Shown here in pieces: positions 17,415 through 24,960 of a stretch of 64,000 bases of DNA. This stretch comes from Silvibacterium acidisoli (GTDB taxonomy: Bacteria; Acidobacteriota; Terriglobia; Terriglobales; Acidobacteriaceae): the NCBI GenBank assembly GCA_022870745.1, contig CP085323.1, forward strand, positions 4,216,001 through 4,280,000. Reading direction: 5' to 3'. Each line of letters starts with the position of its first letter. Position 1 is the stretch's first letter. The notes beneath the pieces were generated by a model. That model searched no databases. It was not told where the DNA came from and saw only the letters and a list, made by a program, of their open reading frames with translations. A program made the position numbers and the translations under genes.

Positions 17415-18815
17415 ATGGCGACGACCGTACATTCCGGCAGCAGCATACAGAGCTCCACGCAGCGAAAACCGCTGGTGCTGGTGGCTGACGACCAGCCTCA
17501 CATTCTTGAGGCGCTTGAGCTGTTGCTTGAGCCCGAAGGTTTTCGCATCGAGACAGCGCGTTCGCCGCTCATGGTGCTTGAGGCGCTGAAGTCGGAGACG
17601 TATGACGCGCTGCTGATCGATCTGAATTACACGCGTGACACCACGTCCGGCAAAGAAGGTCTTGACTTGCTTTCGCAGATCAAGGCGCACGACAGCCAGA
17701 TGCCGGTGATTGTGATGACGGCCTGGGCGAATGTCGAGGTTGCGGTCGAGGCAATGCGGCGCGGTGCGCAGGACTTCGTGCAGAAACCCTGGGACAACGC
17801 CCGGCTGCTGGCTATTCTGCGTACGCAGATCGATCTCCACCATGCGGTGCGGCGAGCGCAGCGGCTTGAGGCGGAGAATCGCCTGCTGCGTGCCGATGGG
17901 CTGCCGGAGATGATTGCTTCTGCTCCTTCGATGCAGCAGGTGCTGGCGACGATTGCGCGTATCGGCCCGTCGGATGCCAATGTAATGATCACCGGCGAGC
18001 ACGGCACCGGCAAAGAAGTGGTGGCGCAGACACTGCACGCGCTCTCTTCGCGCGCGTCTCGCTCGCTGGTTGCCGTGAACACTGGAGCCCTGCCCGAAGG
18101 CACTTTCGAGAGCGAGTTGTTCGGCCATGTAAAAGGCGCTTTTACCGATGCCCGAACGGAGCGCATCGGCCGCTTCGAGCTGGCGGACGGCGGCACGTTG
18201 TTCCTGGATGAGATCGCCAATGTCCCGCTACGGCAGCAGGCCAAGCTGCTGCGTGTGCTCGAGACGGGCGAGATGGAGCGCGTTGGCTCCTCGAAGACGC
18301 GGCGCGTCGATGTGCGCGTGCTCTCGGCGACCAATGCCGACCTTCATGCCGAGGCCGAAGCGGGACGCTTCCGCCCTGACCTGCTTTTCCGCCTGAACAC
18401 CGTTGAGATCCATCTGCCTCCGCTGCGCGAGCGGCGCGAGGACATTCCCGCGCTGGCAGCGCACTTTCTCGCGCGTTACGTGCAGCGCTACCGCAAGCAG
18501 GTATCGGGCCTCGATGCGGGAGCGATCCAGGCGATGTTGCTGCACGCGTGGCCGGGCAATGTGCGCGAGCTCGATCACACGATTGAGCGTGCGGTGCTGA
18601 TGGCTCGCGGTCCACAGATCGAGACCGCAGACCTGGGACTAAGCCCGGGCCGCATCTCCAGCCAGGGACTCGAAGAGATGAGTCTCGAGTCAGTTGAGAG
18701 TATTCTCATCCGCAAGGCCTTGTCGCGTTCCGCCGGGAACGTGAGCCAGGCCGCAGAGGCGCTCGGCCTGAGCCGTGGCGCGCTGTACCGGCGGATGGAA
18801 AAGTATGGCATCTAG
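17415..18815 (+). CDS. Sigma-54-dependent NtrC-family response regulator
   Basis: A 466-residue regulator in three parts. The receiver (about 18-140) has acidic pair D25/D26, phosphoacceptor D69, T102 and K124. The AAA+ domain has Walker A GEHGTGKE at 194-201 and Walker B LFLDE near 263-267. The C-terminal Fis-type helix-turn-helix ends NVSQAAEALGLSRGALYRR. The sigma-54 contact loop reads GAFTDA (241-246) instead of GAFTGA. The start at 17415 has AAGG upstream. It overlaps the kinase gene by 11 bp, so the two are a cognate pair. It probably activates the pump operon in which it lies. Confidence 0.94.
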   Translation: MATTVHSGSSIQSSTQRKPLVLVADDQPHILEALELLLEPEGFRIETARSPLMVLEALKSETYDALLIDLNYTRDTTSGKEGLDLLSQIKAHDSQMPVIVMTAWANVEVAVEAMRRGAQDFVQKPWDNARLLAILRTQIDLHHAVRRAQRLEAENRLLRADGLPEMIASAPSMQQVLATIARIGPSDANVMITGEHGTGKEVVAQTLHALSSRASRSLVAVNTGALPEGTFESELFGHVKGAFTDARTERIGRFELADGGTLFLDEIANVPLRQQAKLLRVLETGEMERVGSSKTRRVDVRVLSATNADLHAEAEAGRFRPDLLFRLNTVEIHLPPLRERREDIPALAAHFLARYVQRYRKQVSGLDAGAIQAMLLHAWPGNVRELDHTIERAVLMARGPQIETADLGLSPGRISSQGLEEMSLESVESILIRKALSRSAGNVSQAAEALGLSRGALYRRMEKYGI

Positions 18816-20280
18816 CTACAGGCGCCGCAGCCGCAGCAATCCGGGGCGTGACAGTCTTTCGTTTGAGAGAAAGCTGCAGCTCTTCTGCGCGCTGATGGCC
18901 CTGCCTGCCTTCGCGCTGCTGGCCATCCTGCTGTTTGTGCTGCAGCTATCGGCGGCAGCAATTGCAAGCATTCTTTCTATTTCGGCCCTGGCGCTGCTGC
19001 TTGCGATCGCGGCATTTATGGATCAGGTGATGCGTCCGCTGCAAACGCTGGCCAACGTGGTGGCTGCGTTGCGCGAAGAGGATTACTCCTTTCGCGCACG
19101 GGGAGCGCGTCGCGACGGGCCCTTCGGCGATCTCGCCATCGAGATCAATGCGCTGGCCGACATTCACCAGTCGCAGCGCCTGGCTTCGCTCGAGGCGGCA
19201 GCGCTTTTCCGCCGCGTAATCGCCGAACTGGATGCGCCGGTGCTGGCCTTCGATCATGGCAATCGTCTGCGTCTCATTAATCCGGCTGCGGAGAAGCTTT
19301 TCGCCGTGAACTCGGCGCGCGACCTGGGGCGCACGGTAGCGGAGCTGAAGCTCGAGCACCTGCTCGACCAGCCGGACGAGGGCGTACTTGTGCTCGATGG
19401 GCAGAGGCAGGCGGGTCCACCGTCGCGCTGGATGATCCGGCACAGCGATTTTCGCCAGCAGGGAGTGCCGCATCGACTGCTGTTGCTCTCTGACGTAAGC
19501 GCGGCTCTGCGTGAAGAAGAGCGCGTGGCATGGCGCAGACTGATTCGGGTCCTTGGGCATGAGATCAGTAATTCGCTGGCTCCCATCAAATCGATTGCCG
19601 GCAGCCTGCGCACTCGCCTGCCGCAGGGGGAGCAAGCCTTGCCGGATTTCGAGCGCGGACTGGGCGTGATCGAGGGCCGGGCCGAGGCGCTGAACCGGTT
19701 CGTACAGGCGTATCGGCAACTGGCGCAGCTTCCGGCGCCGGTGCGGCGGCGGGTGCAGGTGCGTCCGCTGCTCGATCGCGTGGTGGGCGTGGAAACCCGG
19801 ATCGAGGTGAAGTTAGCGACGCAGATCGAGGCAGAGTTGGTGGCCGATCCCGATCAGCTGGAGCAATTGCTGATCAACCTGGTGCGAAACGCGGTAGAGT
19901 CAGCGATCTCCGCTTATGAGGATGCGCTGAGCGAGGGCAGGCAGGCCGCGCAGCCCGCGGTTAAGATCGACTGCGAGGAACTGCGGGACGTGCTGCTTAT
20001 TCGCATCACGGATAACGGTATCGGGCTTACGAATCCGGGCAATCTTTTTGTGCCGTTCTACACCACCAAGAAGTCGGGCAGCGGTGTAGGTTTGGCCCTG
20101 GCACGGCAGATTGCCGAGGGGCATGGCGGAACCGTTGAGCTGCACAATCGCACAGATGCCACAGGTTGCGAGGCGGAATTGCGTATTCCTCTTCCGGTCC
20201 GGATGGATACCGATACGGAACGCGAATCCGAAGCCGCCGCCCAGCCGCAACCCTCAATCGATCCGGCTCCGGTACGATAG
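18805..20280 (+). CDS. Membrane sensor histidine kinase (NtrY/NtrB-like)
   Basis: A 491-residue kinase. Two transmembrane helices (about 26-49 and 52-72) form a tight hairpin with almost no periplasmic loop, so it probably senses a membrane or cytoplasmic signal. A HAMP segment and a PAS-like domain (about 130-230) precede the dimerisation box GHEISNSLAPIKS with phosphoacceptor H252. The ATPase domain has N-box LINLVRNAVESA, G1 DNGIGL, F-box FYTTK and G2 GSGVGLALA. The start at 18805 overlaps the regulator stop and has GGAAAAG upstream. The gene ends 28 bp before homoserine dehydrogenase. Confidence 0.93.
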   Translation: MASSYRRRSRSNPGRDSLSFERKLQLFCALMALPAFALLAILLFVLQLSAAAIASILSISALALLLAIAAFMDQVMRPLQTLANVVAALREEDYSFRARGARRDGPFGDLAIEINALADIHQSQRLASLEAAALFRRVIAELDAPVLAFDHGNRLRLINPAAEKLFAVNSARDLGRTVAELKLEHLLDQPDEGVLVLDGQRQAGPPSRWMIRHSDFRQQGVPHRLLLLSDVSAALREEERVAWRRLIRVLGHEISNSLAPIKSIAGSLRTRLPQGEQALPDFERGLGVIEGRAEALNRFVQAYRQLAQLPAPVRRRVQVRPLLDRVVGVETRIEVKLATQIEAELVADPDQLEQLLINLVRNAVESAISAYEDALSEGRQAAQPAVKIDCEELRDVLLIRITDNGIGLTNPGNLFVPFYTTKKSGSGVGLALARQIAEGHGGTVELHNRTDATGCEAELRIPLPVRMDTDTERESEAAAQPQPSIDPAPVR

Positions 20281-20308
20281 AGGAGAAAACGATTCGCTGG
20301 AGCAGAGT

Positions 20309-21580
20309 GTGAAGGAAGTTGTGACGGGATCAGTATCGAAGTTGAAGGTAGCCATTCTTGGCTTTGGAACTGTGGGCAGCTCGGTTGCGCGCATCCTGAC
20401 CGACATGAAGCCGGAAGGCATCGAGCTGACGCACATCTACAACCGCAATGTCGCGCGGAAGAAGGCCGACTGGGTCCCGCCGTCGGTGGTCTGGACCGAT
20501 GACGTCGAAACCATCTTCGCCTCTGACGTGGACGTGATCCTTGAACTTGCCGGCGGTCTCGACCCGGCAGGTGTCTGGGTTCGCCGTGCTCTGGAATCGG
20601 GCAAATCCGCGGTGACGGCGAACAAGAAGCTGATTTCGCTGCAGGGTATTGAGCTTGAGAAACTGGCACGCGCCAAGGGCGGTCACCTGCTCTACGGGGC
20701 GGCGGTTGCCGGGGGAATACCGGTCATTCCAGGTCTGCAGCAGGGGCTTGCGGGCGACAAGGTGGTGCGCATCGAAGGCATTCTCAACGGCACCTGTAAC
20801 TTCATCCTCAGCAAGATGGAAGAGGGCGCGGAGTTTGCCGATGTGCTAAAGGAAGCACAGGGACTCGGCTATGCCGAGGCAAATCCGACCGAAGACGTCG
20901 ATGGTTTCGACGCCCGTGCCAAGCTGGTCATCCTTTCGCGGCTGGCTCTGCGCGCCGACCTCGATCCAGAGCAGATCCCGTGCCGTTCGATTACCGAAGT
21001 TGCCGCGATTGACTTCGCCTACGCAAAGGAGCTGAACTGCACGATCCGCCAGATCTCGCGCGCCGAGTATCGCGAGGGCGATGTGCTGGCCAGTGTCGGT
21101 CCCATGCTGGTGCCGAAGGCTTCACCCCTCGCCTGGTCGCGCGGTACGGAAAATACGGTTCTTATCGGCGGCCACTACGGCGGCGACGTTGTCTTCTCCG
21201 GTCACGGCGCAGGCGGTCATCCCACGGCGGTCGCCGTGGTCTCTGACGTCATCAGCATTGCGCATGGATCCCGCGCGGTCGATCTGCCGAGCAGGAAGAC
21301 GGCCATTGGTGGGGAGTTCCTGCTACGCCACTCTATCCGCTTTGTTGTGCGCGACGAGCCAGGCATCATCGCCGAGATCGCCGAAGCGCTGGCCGAGCAG
21401 GGAATCAGCATTCACGCGATCTTCCAGCGCCCCGGCTACAGCAGGGATGCGCTGCCGTTCGTCGTCACAGTTGAGCCCTGCGCAAACTCGATGCTGAAGA
21501 AGGCGCTCGAACGCATCGGCAAGATGAAGTGCCTGCTCGAGAAGCCATTCGATATGCAGATTCTGGAGCCGGAAGAGTAG
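20309..21580 (+). CDS. hom: Homoserine dehydrogenase
   Basis: A 423-residue NAD(P)-dependent enzyme converting aspartate semialdehyde to homoserine, the branch point to threonine and methionine. The Rossmann motif is GFGTVGSSVA near the N terminus; the catalytic core has NGTCNFIL, GYAEANPTEDVDGFDA and the lysine in FDARAKLVILS. A C-terminal ACT domain (RFVVRDEPGIIAEIAEAL) suggests feedback control by threonine, known for this architecture. I prefer the GTG at 20309 (GGAG six bases upstream); a GTG at 20321 after AAGGAAG is also possible. The frame is open into the kinase gene. It may be partly cotranscribed with the kinase. Confidence 0.95.
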   Translation: MKEVVTGSVSKLKVAILGFGTVGSSVARILTDMKPEGIELTHIYNRNVARKKADWVPPSVVWTDDVETIFASDVDVILELAGGLDPAGVWVRRALESGKSAVTANKKLISLQGIELEKLARAKGGHLLYGAAVAGGIPVIPGLQQGLAGDKVVRIEGILNGTCNFILSKMEEGAEFADVLKEAQGLGYAEANPTEDVDGFDARAKLVILSRLALRADLDPEQIPCRSITEVAAIDFAYAKELNCTIRQISRAEYREGDVLASVGPMLVPKASPLAWSRGTENTVLIGGHYGGDVVFSGHGAGGHPTAVAVVSDVISIAHGSRAVDLPSRKTAIGGEFLLRHSIRFVVRDEPGIIAEIAEALAEQGISIHAIFQRPGYSRDALPFVVTVEPCANSMLKKALERIGKMKCLLEKPFDMQILEPEE

Positions 21581-21738
21581 GGAAGCAGGGGATTGAGAAC
21601 GGGGTCTTCTATGTCTGATTTTGAGAGATGGGCCCGACTTCTTTCCATGCTGGCAATTTTCGATTTGTTGAAATAGGATGTCTCCTCATCTCAAAGGCGG
21701 AATGCAGGACTTCCGCCAAATCGGGTACAGGAGGAATC

Positions 21739-21993
21739 ATGGCAAGCTGTGCCGCACAACAATTCACTGGCGTATCAGCTGAGCGTTTCGCGTGCCTTTT
21801 AGATAAGGCTCACGAAGCCGGTATCAACATCAATGGCGACAGTGGTTCGGCTACACAAGATGGAATCGAAATTTCGTGGAATTTCGATTCAGCTGCGCAA
21901 ACACTAACCATTCAATGTACTTCGTCGCCCTTTTATGTGCCTTGCGGAGTGATCAACTCCAGGATTCACGGGTTAGTAGATAGCTGTTTATAA
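21739..21993 (+). CDS. Small protein of unknown function (84 residues)
   Basis: It starts MASCAAQQFTGVSAERF behind a strong GGAGGAAT site, so translation is well supported. It contains four cysteines (one near the N terminus, three in the last two thirds), a helical first half and a beta-rich second half (IEISWNFDSAAQTLTIQC). No signal peptide or transmembrane segment is seen. I do not recognise a family. A hairpin follows at 22000-22025, so it is probably transcribed alone. Confidence 0.75.
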   Translation: MASCAAQQFTGVSAERFACLLDKAHEAGININGDSGSATQDGIEISWNFDSAAQTLTIQCTSSPFYVPCGVINSRIHGLVDSCL

Positions 21994-21999
21994 ACGACG

Positions 22000-22025
22000 C
22001 CCCTGTCTCGCTTCTGAGGCAGGGG
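22000..22025 (+). terminator. Hairpin after the 84-residue protein gene
   Basis: CCCCTGTCTC-GCTTCT-GAGGCAGGGG with one bulge. There is no T-run after the stem, so it may be a weak terminator or an mRNA 3' end structure. Confidence 0.55.
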
Positions 22026-22123
22026 TGAAACGTCCGCACCTCTGACATATCAACTCACAGAAGATGCGTAAGATCCCAAATCGCAAAAAATGAGATGTGG
22101 GCACCTGGCATTCCTCAGTTGAT

Positions 22124-22410
22124 CTAATCGACAGGCCATTCTTTTAGTTCCTGAATATCGTTGGCGACGGCGCGGCCGTCGCCATTATCTCGATAGCCGT
22201 AACAGTAGTCTGAGGGCGGTTCAAACAGGCTGGATGCTGGATCGAGCGAGAGATGTTCGAGTCCGGAGACGGTCAGCTGAGACCGTGAGGGGTTCCATCG
22301 ATGACTCGGATCACCAGCCGCATTACATCAGAAGTCCACACTTCGTGAATGCGCTTAACTACTTCGTGATTATCTGATCCTTCATGAGCGATCACTGACT
22401 TCATCTGCAT
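22124..22410 (-). pseudogene. Small gene apparently split by a one-base deletion in a C run
   Basis: An ATG at 22410 follows GGGAGAAAG and opens MQMKSVIAHEGSDNHEVV, but the frame stops at 22273 after 45 codons. In the -1 frame the sequence continues as plausible coding (LTVSGLEHLSLDPASS ... ELKEWPVD) to a TAG at 22124, yet that frame has no start codon of its own. Adding one C to the C4 run near 22288-22291 joins the two into a single protein of about 95 residues. A real deletion, a programmed -1 frameshift or a sequencing error could each explain this. No family recognised. A hairpin GGCGACGGC-GCG-GCCGTCGCC (22163-22183) lies inside the second part. Confidence 0.45.
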
Positions 22411-22495
22411 CTTTCTCCCTGCAGCTGAGATAGACGCTCGACGGTGGAAAAGCATTCGGGACTGGTGCCTCATCCCTAAGGGGCGCCGATGCAGC

Positions 22496-23170
22496 TCAAC
22501 TGCACAACTCTCTAAGAATCGCGCGTAGATGTGCCTCGGTGCAGTCCACATGAGGGAACTCGAACAAGCCTGCGGGCACTACGGAAAAATCGGTGCCGGC
22601 GAGGAGCACAGCATCGGCGCGCTCCCGTTCGAGTACTGCCGCGGCCAGCGCGTTCAGCTCAGCGATGTCGGACGGTTCTCCGTAGGCCTGCTGCGCAAGT
22701 TTCAGATAGAGTTCGTGAATCCGGTCGGTCTCTTCTGTTGACGGACTCGCAATCTCCACAACCCCGTCGAGGGCTTCAAACAGGTTCGATTTGATGACGT
22801 ATCTTGTTCCGAAGATTGTCACCCGCCGTAGCTTCCTCGACCGCACTTCATCCACGATCACTTCAAGCAGATCGATGATGGGCAACGGCGAAAATTCCTT
22901 GAGCCGTTTGATCGAGAAGTGGGGCGCAACGGCTGGGATGGCAGCGACAGTTGCTCCCGCACGTTTCACACGCTCGATGAGTCCCAGGAGATAGTTCGCC
23001 AATTTGTCCGAATCGTTAGCAGAAAGGCACTCCAGGACCGTTGGCAGGTCCGCATGCACCATGCAAAACTCCATCGGCCCGCGATCGCGTGGCCATTGCT
23101 GCGCGAGGGCCTTGTAGCAATGGCATGCAGAGCCGACGGCAAGACCGCCGACCAAGCCAATACAACGCAT
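22496..23170 (-). CDS. Aspartate/glutamate racemase-family protein lacking both catalytic cysteines
   Basis: A 224-residue protein starting MRCIGLVGGLAVGSACHCY behind AGGAGGT (start 23170). The fold markers are clear: GLVGG at the N terminus, VTIFGTRYVI mid-protein, and RADAVLLAGTDFS. In true Asp/Glu racemases the first catalytic Cys lies in a CNTxH-type motif; here the position reads PAVAPH. The second Cys lies in GCTE; here it is AGTD. The protein therefore cannot use the two-cysteine racemisation mechanism. A cysteine in VDCTEAH near the C terminus is not at a catalytic position. Neighbouring genes give no pathway hint. Confidence 0.8.
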   Translation of the reverse strand: MRCIGLVGGLAVGSACHCYKALAQQWPRDRGPMEFCMVHADLPTVLECLSANDSDKLANYLLGLIERVKRAGATVAAIPAVAPHFSIKRLKEFSPLPIIDLLEVIVDEVRSRKLRRVTIFGTRYVIKSNLFEALDGVVEIASPSTEETDRIHELYLKLAQQAYGEPSDIAELNALAAAVLERERADAVLLAGTDFSVVPAGLFEFPHVDCTEAHLRAILRELCS

Positions 23171-23342
23171 TCGTACCTCCTGTGAGAATTTAAGAATGCC
23201 ACACGCCACGAGTTTCACCGCCATGCACGCAGGGCAATTCGATAAGACAGCGATTCCGCGTCCGTTCGTCTAAGTCCACATTGATCCAATCGCGGGAACA
23301 ATTTAGGCTTGCGCCTGAGAAGATATTCGGATGGAGAGAGCC

Positions 23343-24044
23343 ATGCCCGCACTGGAACTGAAAGTTGCCGAGACTGTCCCCCCTGTCTCCAGCACGCGTC
23401 TGCGCGCCCTTCTGGAGAAACCAAATGCAGTGGTTCTGCGCCGCAATCACCTGGTGCAGCCTGCTACGGGTGATGATCCAACGCTGCACGGCCGTTTGCG
23501 CGTGACCTCGGTCCTCGCGGTCGATATTACGAATCCGCCCCAGGTGACGGCGGGCAAGGTATCGGGCCGGCAGGATGACGATTACAACCGCGACGAGGAA
23601 GAAACAGGGGCCGAGCTTGAGAAAGACGAGTTCGAGGAAAGCTTCGCCAAGGGGGTCGAGATCTTCATCGGCGGCGAGAAGCAGAGCTTTCTCGTGATGG
23701 TCGATTACGACGAGCTCTCCTCGGCTCTGTCTCTATTCGACGCCTATGGCCGTATATCGAAGTACGAGCCTGCATTTTTGAGACTCGATCAGCGGAGCCT
23801 TGGGATTACTTACACCTTCAAAGAGGGGCTGGTAGTCGGGCTGAGCGGAGACCCCGAGCAGTTTCGCGAAAAGGCCGAGAGTTTTTTTCATAATGTGCCG
23901 GTGCTGGCACATCCAGACGATTGCCGGCTGCGCAGTTTTTCTACGCGGCTTCCCCATAGCGGCATCGCTTACATGCAGGCTTTGTTGCAGGAGGCTTCGG
24001 AATGGCTGAATCAGAATTCCTACGGCAACATTCTCAGCGCCTGA
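23343..24044 (+). CDS. Conserved-looking protein of unknown function (233 residues)
   Basis: It starts MPALELKVAETVPPVSS; GGAGAG lies directly upstream of the ATG at 23343 and an in-frame ATG at 23331 is the alternative. There is no signal peptide or membrane segment. The middle holds a highly acidic stretch (DDDYNRDEEETGAELEKDE); the second half is mixed alpha/beta, including GVEIFIGGEKQSFLVMVDYDE. No family recognised. The next gene starts within its last 14 codons, so the two are translationally coupled. Confidence 0.75.
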   Translation: MPALELKVAETVPPVSSTRLRALLEKPNAVVLRRNHLVQPATGDDPTLHGRLRVTSVLAVDITNPPQVTAGKVSGRQDDDYNRDEEETGAELEKDEFEESFAKGVEIFIGGEKQSFLVMVDYDELSSALSLFDAYGRISKYEPAFLRLDQRSLGITYTFKEGLVVGLSGDPEQFREKAESFFHNVPVLAHPDDCRLRSFSTRLPHSGIAYMQALLQEASEWLNQNSYGNILSA

Positions 24045-24637
24045 AGATCGCCGGTCTCCTACTTGTCTTCGCCCCGTTTTGCATCGCGGCTGCCCAGTCC
24101 GCCCCTGGTGAGAAGACGGAGACAGGGCAGGGGACTACCGGCAACGGGCAGCCGGTGAGCTATACCATCCGTCTGCTCCCACTCGCTTCATTTCCTGAGC
24201 TTCCCGCGACGGTAGCGGCGGTCCTGCAGACGAAGAATTGCCTGGTTCCGCAGACCTTTGAGGCGCATGCGCCTGAAAATGTGATTCCTGGAGCGTTTGA
24301 GAAAGAGGGTTCGCAGGACTGGGCCGCGCTTTGCTCGGCGGATGGCGTGACGACCTTGTACGTCGTCTTCGGCTCGCATCCCGCTACTCCGGTGGCGCTG
24401 CGCAGTCAGCCGGACGCAAAGTGGCTCGGGTCGGAGCAGGCAGGAGTCTATGGTGCGGCCTGGGGTATTTCACGTCGTCCCGGCGACCAGCTTCGGCCGG
24501 CACGCATGCAGGTGCAGGGCGGCGGCTCGGTTCATTCCTATGATCATGACGGTATTGAGGATGCGTTTGTCGAAAAGAATTCGACGGTGCACTACTTCGA
24601 AGCCGGTCAGTGGCTGGTTCTTGAAAGCGGGCAGTAA
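24002..24637 (+). CDS. Secreted or membrane-anchored protein of unknown function
   Basis: A 211-residue protein starting MAESEFLRQHSQRLKIAGLLLVFAPFCIAAAQS, with a signal peptide or N-terminal anchor. The ATG at 24002 has GGAGGC upstream and overlaps the preceding gene by 43 bp. The mature part contains two cysteines (KNCLVP, LCSADG) that could form a disulfide in the periplasm, and a beta-rich C-terminal half. No family recognised. The overlap with the 233-residue gene suggests a shared function. Confidence 0.75.
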   Translation: MAESEFLRQHSQRLKIAGLLLVFAPFCIAAAQSAPGEKTETGQGTTGNGQPVSYTIRLLPLASFPELPATVAAVLQTKNCLVPQTFEAHAPENVIPGAFEKEGSQDWAALCSADGVTTLYVVFGSHPATPVALRSQPDAKWLGSEQAGVYGAAWGISRRPGDQLRPARMQVQGGGSVHSYDHDGIEDAFVEKNSTVHYFEAGQWLVLESGQ

Positions 24638-24954
24638 TTTTCATCGGCATGGTCCGGTGATCCGTTTTTTTGAGCTCTGAAAATTCCCTCATTTCTTCCC
24701 GCAACAAAACTTTACGTTCGGCGTTTATACTGGCGCAGCGCTGGATCTTTCCCGGATCTCCACATTTTTGAGTGAAGGGAGCCGATTCTGAATTGTGCAG
24801 GCCCCCACATGCACATCGTTAAAGCTCAGCCGGATGTTTAAGCGGAGACGCGATTGTCGTCAGCCGCCGCCGGTCTGACCGGATTGCAAGATCGTCATGC
24901 ATCGATAGAATGCAGCTTTCTTTTAGTACCCAAAGCGTCTGAACGTTTTTGAGG
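24638..24954. other. Intergenic region upstream of the S53 peptidase
   Basis: No gene seen. Apart from the promoter candidate at 24884-24911 I find no strong repeat or terminator. A T7 run (24665-24672 area) shortly after the preceding stop lacks a stable stem. Confidence 0.45.
24884..24911 (+). promoter_or_regulatory. Candidate sigma-70 promoter of the S53 peptidase gene
   Basis: TTGCAA (24884-24889), 16-bp spacer, TAGAAT (24906-24911), about 50 bp upstream of the start codon. The -10 box matches consensus in five of six positions. Confidence 0.4.
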
Positions 24955-24960
24955 ATGGCC

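Noticed and set aside
23116-23170. Cysteine in VDCTEAH of the racemase-like protein as the missing catalytic Cys
   Set aside because: The real catalytic motif aligns with AGTD about 20 residues earlier; the CTE near the C terminus aligns with a non-catalytic segment of racemases. Coordinates given are only the gene start, the motif is near the 22.5 kb end.
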